Assembly (NCBI GenBank): GCA_032719365.1
Contig: CM064868.1
Span: 68,049,538-68,113,537, forward strand
Direction of reading: 5' to 3'
Source: Prinsepia uniflora
Lineage: Eukaryota; Streptophyta; Magnoliopsida; Rosales; Rosaceae
Length of the DNA stretch: 64,000 bases
The position numbers were made by a program, and so were the translations under genes. The notes below the pieces were generated by a model. That model was not told where the DNA came from, did not search any database, and saw only the letters and a program-made list of their open reading frames with translations. Below, piece by piece: positions 1 through 9,825 of this stretch; the stretch's first letter is position 1, and each line of letters begins with the position of its first letter.

Positions 1-280
1 GCTTGCATATATCATACCAATTTGAACTCTCTACACATTCTTACCATTACCAGCCTTTCTCATCATGACTTCCATTTGACGGCTACTAATACATTCCGCT
101 TCTAATTCTGGCATTCTATTAAGATCCATCAACATGATTCTATCTTCCTCTTCTCGTTCCCTAAGGGAAAGTGACCTTGCTTCCTTATCATTCAACAACT
201 TGAATCACTCTTCTTTTTTAAGCTCGGCTTCTTTTCTTAATTCCTTCAATTCTTGTAATTTTAAGACAGCGTCGAGTGTT
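1..280 (-). pseudogene. Fragment of NAM-associated / transposon-linked ORF, cut by window edge
   Basis: Read on the minus strand, this stretch gives a lysine/glutamate-rich helix, then an EEEDRIMLMDLNRMPEL-type segment and a RQMEVM motif. This resembles the C-terminal part of plant 'no apical meristem-associated' proteins, often annotated as glutathione S-transferase T3-like and common near PIF/Harbinger transposons. There is an in-frame stop within the charged helix, and the frame ends in a stop near the window edge. No start is visible. The family assignment is from recalled sequence style only. It could equally be a decayed Harbinger accessory ORF. Product function cannot be inferred. Confidence 0.4.
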
Positions 281-874
281 TGGTACAATTAGAAAGAAAT
301 CAAGACTAACACATGTACTTTCATGTGACACCTATTACAGATTCCACATACCATATTAAACCCTTAGAAGAAATCTAATATAATCCTTCATTATCCATTA
401 CTCCCTATATTTAAGTAGCTACGATGTAGGACAATAATCATTCATAATATCCTTTCTATTGTAGGATATGAGGTAATAATTATTTACACACCAACACTCT
501 CCACATTGTGCTACCTCCACAAGGCAAATTAATCTAAATTTTAATGATGTTACGGAAAATTCGAGCTTGACTCTCCTACTTTGCTATCATGTTGAAAATT
601 TCAACTAAACACTATTTCCAAAACAGTTTTAGCTAAATAACTAATTATTCAGGGTTTGAACCTTCCTTATTGCAAGTTTAAAGGACATCACCAATGAGCC
701 AGAAAAATGTGCTTCTGCGTGAAAATTTTTGATACCCAGTGAAAATGCAGCATCTAAAATTGCTCATAGTGGACGAGAACATTGAATATCTACCTAAATT
801 ATGTAAGGACTTGGCGCATAATTGAAAATGAATATAAAATTTTCCAATTCCATTGAATTAAAAGAAACCCAATT
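281..874. other. AT-rich intergenic DNA, no gene seen
   Basis: No open frame of note and no recognisable family. The stretch is AT-rich single-copy-looking DNA and ends with the TGATT target site (875-879) of the following solo LTR. Confidence 0.6.
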
Positions 875-1404
875 TGATTTGTAACGACCCGTCCCAAATT
901 TCTAGATTAGATTAGTGACTAATCACGATTAGTGAGGTTAATCGGTGATTAGTTAGGCTAAATCGGACGAACGATGCGAAATGACCGTTTTGCCCCTAGT
1001 GGTGGCAAAACGTTGACTTTTCAATCGGGCGGTCAAATGGACTTTGACCGATGACCGTGACGTAGTTCGTGACGTCACGAGTTCATAGACAGGTGGCACG
1101 TTCAAATCCGACGTTCGTGGAGGAAGTTATGATGTTCGGAAGTTTAGGGGCATTTTGGTAATTTTGGTTAAAAAGGGGTCAAATGTTGACTTTTTGACCG
1201 AGAGGTCCGATGGCTGAGGGCCGAAGATCATTACGTAGATAAGGACGATACGAATCCGTAGACAGGCGGCACGTCGAATTCGGACGTTCGACGACAAAGT
1301 TACGGTTCACGGAAGTTCCCGGTTACTATTCACGACGGCACGTTTTACGAGACAAAAAGTGCATTTTGGTCTCTAGTGGGCCCAGATATTTAATGGAGGC
1401 CCCA

Positions 1405-1432
1405 TGGATGAGTGACACTTGTCACCCATCCA
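1405..1432. other. Conserved LTR palindrome (GTGACACTTGTCAC core)
   Basis: A 28-bp near-perfect inverted repeat with core GTGACA-CT-TGTCAC. The same palindrome recurs at equivalent places in other LTRs of the family (15230-15257, 31297-31324, 52400-52427, 58095-58122 and about 62385-62407). Its function is unknown. It may be a protein-binding palindrome or an RNA hairpin. Confidence 0.6.
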
Positions 1433-2029
1433 CTGGCTACCATTTTCCCATTCATGCATCAAACCCTTCCCCGTTCATCCATTTCTCCCATTTTTTTCCC
1501 AAACCGACCCGATCACCATTTCTCACCCAAACACCAAACCCTTCCCTTGTAACCATAACTGAGACCAGAGGGTGAGAGAGGAGGACTAAGGACGGCAGCT
1601 GGTGGCTGGAACCGCCGTGGGCGGTGGCGGGAACCCAGAACCCGAGCGGGTACCCGGTAAGCCCATTTTTCCTTATTTTTCGATGTGAGCATTATGGTTG
1701 GTTTTGAATGATTAGGGAATGATTATTAGGATGCTAGGAAGGTTTTAAGAGGGTTTTGGTGGTGGTTGACGGCTGAGCAGCCGTGTAGGCTGATCGGGAA
1801 AAATCGAACCGTGAGGTCCAAATTGGACCGGTCGGATTTCGAAGGTTTTAGGTAGTTTTGTTAATTGGGTTAGATAGGAAATGAAGAAATAGGAATTTAG
1901 GAATTGGAATGGAAGCAAACGGACCGAAAATGAGGGAGAAGGAGACCTGGACCGGTTACGCCGGTCCAAGTTGCAGGAAAAACCGGACCGGACCAGTTCG
2001 GACCAGTATGACCGAAGTAGGAGATGACA

Positions 2030-2382
2030 GGTGACGTCATCCTGCTGACGTCATCATGTCAGGGATGACGTCAGCATTGTCAGATCTGACAATGTCAGCT
2101 GACATGTCAGAAAATGGGCCAATAGGAGTGCGACACGTGTCACATGTCAGTGCACAGTCAGCACTGACATGTTAGTGACATGGCCCAATCAGGGGCTGAC
2201 ACGTGGCACAGACGTGGACTAATGCCGTGATGACACGTGGCACATGTCAGACTACCACGTGGCACTGACAGCACAGTGACGTGGACCAATGGGAGCATGA
2301 CATGTGGCACCTGTCAGAGTCTGACATGTCAGACCTGACAGCTGTCAGATGACGTCATGTTGACGTCATCGATGACGTCAGC
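2030..2382. promoter_or_regulatory. Array of TGACGTCA and CACGTG palindromes inside an LTR
   Basis: Six exact TGACGTCA octamers lie at 2032, 2046, 2066, 2350, 2361 and 2373, and four CACGTG hexamers at 2134, 2200, 2234 and 2256, with many TGACATGTCAG-like palindromes between them. TGACGTCA is the classic palindromic bZIP/TGA-factor site and CACGTG the G-box core. Their density in about 350 bp suggests either a regulatory module of the LTR or expansion of a simple palindromic repeat. Binding is inferred, not shown. Confidence 0.5.
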
Positions 2383-3062
2383 AGGTACTGTAGTTGGCGC
2401 TTGAAGCCCACACGCAGCCACTTCAGGCGGCGCGTGAGGGCGCGTGGCAGGGAATCTGGGGAAGGTTCCAACATGTGAAACCTTCTATTCGATGTAACGA
2501 ACATTTTGGGACTGGTTTCGTGTCGATCGGACACCGTCTCGATATGTTTCGGGGCATCGGAAGGTTTAGGGTAGGTTTAAAAATAGTTAAAAGTTCGGGA
2601 AAATTACAGGGCTTTGGTAGGAGGTTATTTAAGTAGTTAGTAACCTTCTATTACGATTTGGACAGGTTTGGGAGTCCCGGTGACGGTGATCGGCTCGGGA
2701 GAGCCGTATGGCACGCAAATCGAGGCGGCAGCTTGGACGGTATGTGAGTGGACCTTGTTTTCTAAATTGGTGCATGCATAAATGTTTATTATATGTTTTA
2801 TTACTTGTTTGATGATGCCATGGGTGCATTTGTATGTGGTTACGTATAAGCACGTATTTCGAGGTTTCGGCCCTATACGGTGCTTATACGGGTTTGTATT
2901 TCTTTATTGGTTTTAATGAAATGGCTTTGGATTTATAAAAGGATAAACTCGGGTATGAGACCCATTTGGTTTTGTCTCGGGCATATGACCCCAGATTTTG
3001 GGGCACGGTGACATGACCCATCCCAATCCCCCCGGGATTACCATGGAATATGTCATGCTCCC

Positions 3063-3083
3063 GTCTGACAAGAGGTGTCAGAC
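3063..3083. other. Conserved stem-loop near the LTR terminus
   Basis: Perfect 8-bp arms GTCTGACA / TGTCAGAC with a 5-nt loop, about 60 bp from the LTR end. Equivalent hairpins occur near 9880, 13811, 21597, 27938 and 54310, with differing loop bases, so the stem is better conserved than the loop. On the element strand it lies just before the 3' end of each LTR (U5 side). A role in genomic RNA folding or 3' end formation is conjecture. Confidence 0.55.
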
Positions 3084-3864
3084 AAGGGATAACCTGTTGC
3101 CACTGCCCAACCGGGCTTCCAGAGTGCGTAGGGATCAATGGAGGAGGTGTATGATGCCCCAGTCTCTGCTGCAGTCGCATCCGGAATCAACCTGAAGGAC
3201 ATTAAAAACAAAAGCTGTGAGTGGACGAAAATAAACAAGTCTGTTTAAAACATTTATAAGACATTTATGCCCCCCAGTAAAAGCATATGCATGCACCATA
3301 AACCACTTTTCACATATTTATTCCGAAATAACCATTAGGGCCTTAGCCCAGAAACCAAAGCATAGTTTCAAATTCCAAAAGTCAATCCAAGAGTTATTTC
3401 ATAAATCCAGTAATACTCATTTATTATTTTTCCATCTCCGGCATCCCCGATGCCTAGCGTCCTAGACGCTTGACGTTCCAGACGTCATATCTCACGGTAT
3501 TAAGCAACGCGTGCTACCCGGGGTCTCACCAGGTTCATATCTCTGACATCCCCGATGTCTGACGTCCGTGACGTCCAGCAATCCTGCTCCTGGATCACTA
3601 TACGGTCCGGTAGTTCCGTACAATGAGCCCTCGCAGGCAATGCACCGTGACTTCTCCAGTGTCCCCGACAATTGGAGGAGACCAGGATATATATATCCAC
3701 ATATCGAGATGGTTTTATGGAACACATTTTATTATTCATTTCCAAAATATCACAAGGGACCTGCCCCGAATTTCCATAAAACCGTCATAAGTCCAAATAG
3801 TTAAATCAAATCCGAAATAGTTTATTCAATTCCATTTTAGGGTCCCCGACCCGAAATCACATAT

Positions 3865-3985
3865 ATAAGTCAACTGGGCCCCTGGCCCGATTTCATAAGT
3901 CAACTGGGCCCCTGGCCCGATTCGTAAGTTAACTGGGCCCCTGGCCCGATTCATAAGTTAACTGGGCCCCTGGCCCGATTCATTT
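3865..3985. repeat. Minisatellite, about 30-bp unit, 4 copies
   Basis: Four tandem copies of a unit containing AACTGGGCCCCTGGCCCGAT. The same array is in the partner LTR at 10682-10802. Confidence 0.85.
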
Positions 3986-6900
3986 TAACAAATCCGTAAC
4001 CGTTTCATGAAATCATATCCAACCACATTTATGGAAATCGGTGCAAATCCAGAAAACCTCGATTTTCGTGCAAACACGTAAATCACCTCGAAATGCGTGA
4101 AATCATTTAAATTCACCGATATCCAAAATAAATCATTTAATCACAATTATAACAATCATGAAACAGTTATGCATGCATCGAATTTATAAAACCAATGTCC
4201 ACTCACAGACTGTTTAACCGAGCGCCTCGATACGCGTGCCATAGGCCTTCCCGGGCCACACCACTATCACCGGGACTCCCAATCCTGTCCAAATCACAAT
4301 AGAGGATTACTAACCTCATCATTAACATCCTATTCAAGTCCCGTAATTTTCCCAAATTTTTAAGTATTTTTAAACTGGATTTAAAACCTTTGGACATCCC
4401 GAACAATACCGAAACGGGATCCGATCGACACGAAACCAATCTCAAAATGTTCGTTACATTGTATAGGATAAAAGTCATGTTGGAAGTTTCCCAAAATTAC
4501 CTCACACGCGCCCCCACGTGCCGGTTGAACTCCCTGCGCGTGAAACCCACGCGCCGGGTACTATTCATCGTCGTTCAGCCCGAATGACTGGTAAACGGGT
4601 CGCCGTGACCCGCGGGCCAACCCGACTGGTTCTCAGTAATTTCTCCATCATTTTGGACGTGGTTTTCACCTACAAGATCGTCTGAGTTCAACCAACAGTT
4701 CTGTGGAATCAAAAACCAGAAGTAACGTCAAGAATCATACCTCTGAACTCAAACCCGAAGCTCAGAATTTCCGATCGTCCTTCCTCCCGATTCCGGCCGC
4801 CTCGAGTCCCAAATTCACGTCCACAAGATTCGTTTATGTTCATAGAACACCATAGGATCAAATCCAATGACCAACACCCATCCAAAACCCGATCACCATT
4901 TTTGGTTTCGAACCGGGTTACGGGCACCGCCGTCCCCGCCGTGCCCAGCTCACTTCGAGCTTCGAAAACTAGTCCCCTGTGTCTGTTTCTGACCCCAAGT
5001 CCCAAAGGAATCAAGAAGGAGCTCAGAAACACAACAAATTGTCGATTTCCAAAAACCTGGGCATAACTCTCCTCGGATTAACACACCCGCCGTGGACCAC
5101 CGTGGTCTCCGCCATCGTCCTGCCGCCTCCCGTCGTCTCACACTACCTCGGTCACGCCCATAAGTGCACAGAGGAGATGGGATGTGTGTTTGTTCAAGCT
5201 TCCTCACGGAAAAGGAAGAATGAGAGTGAGGGAGAGATCTCAGATGGTTAAAGTAGTGGACAATGAGGATGGCAATCAGCACCAGAGATGAAGGGCTGAG
5301 ATTAAAAGCAGAGATCAGATGGATGGCCCAGATCAAAAGGTGAAATAAGTGGGATTTCTTTAGATTTTTAATTCCAATTAATTTAATCAAATCTCACCAA
5401 TCCAGAACTGAGCCCATAATTTAAGTTTAGTGGTCCACGTGTCCCACTCAGAATCTCAGACCAATCAGAGAACGCCACGTGTCCTCGCCTCGTAATGCGT
5501 GCATAACGAAACCAAACTTCCGTGACCCATAACTTCGTCGTCGAATCTCCGATTTCGGCATGCCGCCTGTCATTGGATTCGTATCGACGAGACCTACGTA
5601 ACGGTCCTTGGCCCTCGGCCATCGGACATCCTGGTCAAAAAGTCAACATTTCCCCTTATTTCGTCCAAATTACGAAAATGCCCTTGCACTTCCGTACATC
5701 ATAACTTTCACCATGAACGTCGGAATCGAACGTGCCACCTGTCTATGAACTCGTGACGTCCCGAAATACGTCACGGTCATCGGTCAAAGTCCATTTGACC
5801 ATCCGAAATAAAAGTCAACGTTTTGCCCACGCCTAGGGGCAAAACGGTCATTTTGCACAATTCGTCCGAAATCGCCCAACTAATCCCAGATTAGTAAATC
5901 ACAATTAAATATTATTAAATCCCGATATTCGGGACGGGTCGTTACAACCTTCCCTCCTTAAATAATTCGTCCTCGAAATTACCAACAACCTTATTCCACA
6001 ATCACCACGTGGAAAACATTCCGACCTCACATCTGTGTACACCTGTACACCCACTTACTGGAACGACACCAGTCTCGTCTGTACCCAGACATCCCATCAC
6101 AGTCATACGTCTTAACAACAACACTCGACCACCTCGGGTGAACATAATCATCTGATCCGCGATAAAATCGCTTAACCATTTAGCTGACTCATTCAACTAA
6201 ACAATTCCTTTCAATCTTCAATATATCCGATGTCTGCTCCCCCCTGGGAGTCACCAAAACTCACTTGTCAGTCCATGCTGACACCATCAGCCACACTGTC
6301 ACCGCTAAGCTTTACCGCCTAGGTAAAGCCCCAACCATCTGCCAGTCAGTGACAACACCACGTACGACATCACCCTCGATGTAGCGCAAGATCAACCACA
6401 TGATCTCAATTCGCAGGGCAAGCCCAATCCTGCGACACAAATCAATCTCAATATCCATAACCGCCGACTCCGTCAGCGAACCATGACGCTGGGAGATCAC
6501 GGTGTGATCAAGTCACACAAGGCCACTCGTGGTTACTCAGACCACCAATTCACTCATCCTGAGTGTACGTATACCGTCAACTTACACAATCCAGTGGTGT
6601 AACTGGAACACATTGAATACCAGCCCAGCAGTGATCACACATCACAATACTAGGGTTCCACTAGCCAACCGTGGCTAAGAGCACATGCTCATACAATCAC
6701 TAAACCCGACAAAATCGCTCTGCACAGCGCACAGTATCCAATGTCCAGTCCATAACACGGCCAAATAAATGATATCGGAACCAAGCCGATTACCAACACG
6801 TTTAATCACACACCACGGGTACATCCCCTGTACCGCCATTAGGCACCACTCAGCCTAACCAGTATCAATCCTCGTACAACGTACCCTGTACGTACATCTA

Positions 6901-8980
6901 TCCATCAATCCGCCTACAACCACCCAGGTCATAGTCAAACACGTTCTAATAATGGAGTGCATTTGCCCAAACCAACATGAGACAAATCGAACTCCACCCG
7001 TCATCTAGTTCCAATTCCGAATCGGAATTCGCAATTTCGTAAGAAATCCCGAACCCGAACCCAGACATCATATTCTTAATCCATGCCCAAATCCGAATCT
7101 GAAATCATTATTCCGTAAGCTAGCATTGGAACAATCATTCTGCACCCAAATCCGGTAATCCATTTTCGAGCTTCGCAATCGAATCCTGAATCGTCACCCA
7201 GAAATTCGATTCCAAAACCCAAAATCTCGTTTACGTCCACCAAGACGTAACATAACCGAACCTACCGGTTGCCTGTCCAAAACACTCGATTGACTTCATA
7301 GGGAAGCCAATCCCAATATTCACATGTCAAAGGTTGACAAAATTCGACCACTTCGGAAACCTACTCAACCAAGTCACAAACCATATGGACTCCATTCCGA
7401 AAAGAAGTTCAGTCCCGTCATTTACGACTCATATACCAAGGTAAGAGTGATAAACTCTCCACCCATCTGGATCAACAAGATCACGATCCAGATCCATCGC
7501 TACGTCATCCGACAAGTAACATCACGATCCTAGATCGTCACATCGTCCAAAGTCGACAACATCACAAATCAGATCCACCTAGGATCCACACATGCTCACA
7601 AAGCTAACAATCCATCTGAAAGTTGATCGTAGGGTCTTACACCCTCAATGAATCATTCGTCAAATTTCCCTTGGTGGAAAGATGACCTCGCATTTCACCA
7701 CCAACTCCAAAATCATACACAACTCCTTGTGTCCAAAGGCTTCAAGCCAAGCATGGGTCCACCAACCAATACACACTCAACGTACTGGTAGCAACAATCA
7801 TCATCTGCCACGGCAGGAAATAAGAAGTCAACCCCCAAAGACTTCGGAATACTAAACACCGATGTGGAAACGAGCACTCCTCTCGTCTCCCAATCACAAC
7901 TCTCCCCGAATCGGGAGTTCCAACCATGTGGGAAACAGACATGCTCCCAATGAGATGTCAAGTCCAACCACTGGACTGCCCATGTCCATACCTCACTTGG
8001 ACCACCACGTGTCCAAAATCAATTCATTACTCGGACCTCACGCCAGTCAATAATCATGTATGCACACACCCCGATTCCGAACGGGATATCTACCATTTTG
8101 CCTGAATGTGCATACCATACTGCCTTCGCCTCACATCTCAACCTTTACAGGTTCAATCCTCAGGTTCCAAGTGATTCACAATCACCAAATCACAAATCAA
8201 TACCACGAATGGTTTCCCCGACTTTTCCAATTTCAATAATTTCCTTGTACTTCCTGGGGATATAAGCAGTACAAAATCTTACCAATCTCGGAGCTGACAA
8301 CAACTCCAAATCCACCAATTCTCATGACATAGGGAACATCATCCCTAGATTCCTCAAGTTTCAATCATACCTTAATATCCATTCATCACTTGTCATCATA
8401 TACCTGTTAGGACTTATCCCAACACATCACGACCTCCACTGGATCCCACCCAGTCCAAGACTCAACCACCACTGAGTCGCAGATACCAATCATATGTCCA
8501 TCATGACAGAGTCACACCCCAATTGGTGGCTCATCGTCAACACAATTACTGACACCAGCACCAACGCACCATCAACAACACTAGTATCAGCACACAGGCA
8601 TCCATACTAGTATTGGCATAAAAGTACCAACATACCAACATAGCACACGAACATCCACACGAACATCCATGCTAGCACACAGTGTGCAAAGTTGTTACCC
8701 TGGATCTCCGTTCATTACAAACGACGATCCCGTAACAGCACTCGTACCCCACGACTATGGGTACCTCCAATTTTTGCCATCGGCACATCAGGATAATGAA
8801 CGTTCCCTAAACGTCCCCTGATCCACAAGTGTGAAAGCCACACTAAATACCCTCGATAGCCAGTTATCTCGACACAACTGTCGACCAACAGTCATCGCTT
8901 GTCAAGATCCGTATCCACACATCACACTAATATTCGATCCAACACGGGTTTCCATATTTTATCTCATAACCGCATCCGTG

Positions 8981-9500
8981 GATCGAAACCCATAAGACTC
9001 ACTAGAGTCATCCACATGGTCATCCATGACCTCAGCCGCTCGTTGCAGCACAAGTTCCCATTTAAAGCTCACTTTTCCAGTCCATCGATTATAAATTAGG
9101 GGTCCAAAATCACACCCTAGGGTTCCGCTGAACCCAACCGCCTTCTGCAGTAAAATCCACAACCTGACCGACCCCGCGGTCCTGACATCGTATAGACGTC
9201 CAATCCAATCCAATCGTCAACTCAACGTGGGTTCCATCGTGGGTCGAAACCCACGAGACTCACTAGAGTCATCCACATGGTCATCCATGACCTCAGCCGC
9301 TCGTTGCAGCACAAGTTCCCATTTAAAGCTCACTTTTCCAGTCCATCGATTATAAATTAGGGGTCCAAAATCACACCCTAGGGTTCCGCTGAACCCAACC
9401 GCCTTCTGCAGTAAAATCCACAACCTGACCGACCCCCGCGGTCCTGACATCGTATAGACGTCCAATCCAATCCAATCGTCAACTCAACGTGGGTTCCATC
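8981..9500. repeat. Tandem duplication, 261-bp unit, two copies
   Basis: 8981-9241 and 9242-9500 are almost identical (about 5 differences by eye), so the duplication is recent and lies wholly inside the internal region. Confidence 0.85.
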
Positions 9501-9810
9501 GTGGGTCCATAATTTAGACCAATACTCAACTGAGTTTCGCATTTCCATAACATTATTCCAATGGGGTTCCCTGAACCTAGCTGTGCCCAGTGGCACAACA
9601 ATCCATCATCACATGACCGAACCGACGGTCCCACATTACCAGTTAATCGTATACAACCCCACTTGGGTTGAATCGCATCAATGCACGGCGTATCGGGCCA
9701 AACACACCCAATCCACCATTCAAACCCAAAACTATCTATCAGATTGACAACGGAACAGCAGCCCAAAGAGACATCACACCCTCGTCCTTCGCGCATAAAA
9801 GAGCAAAACC

Positions 9811-9823
9811 TGCTCTGATACCA
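9811..9823 (-). other. Primer binding site (initiator tRNA-Met type)
   Basis: The minus strand reads TGGTATCAGAGCA two bases inside the 5' LTR edge. This is the standard plant LTR-element primer site complementary to the 3' end of initiator tRNA-Met, and it fixes the element's orientation. Confidence 0.9.
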
Positions 9824-9825
9824 CT

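Larger units (their letters stand above)
3009..5946 (-). repeat. 3' LTR of the 9.75-kb element
   Basis: Starts TGACATGACCCATCCC and ends GGGACGGGTCGTTACA as written on the plus strand. It is bordered on the inner side by TTCCCTCCTTAAAT, the complement of a purine-rich tract (AAGGAGGGAAGGT on the element strand), the expected polypurine tract just before a 3' LTR. Confidence 0.85.
5947..9825 (-). other. Internal region of the 9.75-kb element, non-coding
   Basis: This holds the primer site at its right end and the purine tract at its left end, but only short unrelated ORFs (none over about 170 codons, none with retroelement motifs). It contains a 261-bp tandem duplication at 8981-9500. The sequence is rich in CA and short ATC/GAT words and gives no sign of an eroded gag-pol. 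It probably serves as packaging/RNA spacer sequence (inference). Confidence 0.75.

Noticed and set aside
4709..5390. ORFs of 107 and 146 codons conserved in both LTRs (also 11526-12207)
   Set aside because: They are duplicated simply because LTRs are duplicated. Overlapping frames on both strands and no family resemblance argue against coding.
880..5946. A 5-kb DNA transposon with very long terminal inverted repeats (MULE-like)
   Set aside because: The complementary ends come from a forward LTR and a reverse LTR of the same family. TSDs (TGATT outer, CACGG inner), the primer site at 9811 and the purine tract at about 5947 show two nested LTR elements instead.
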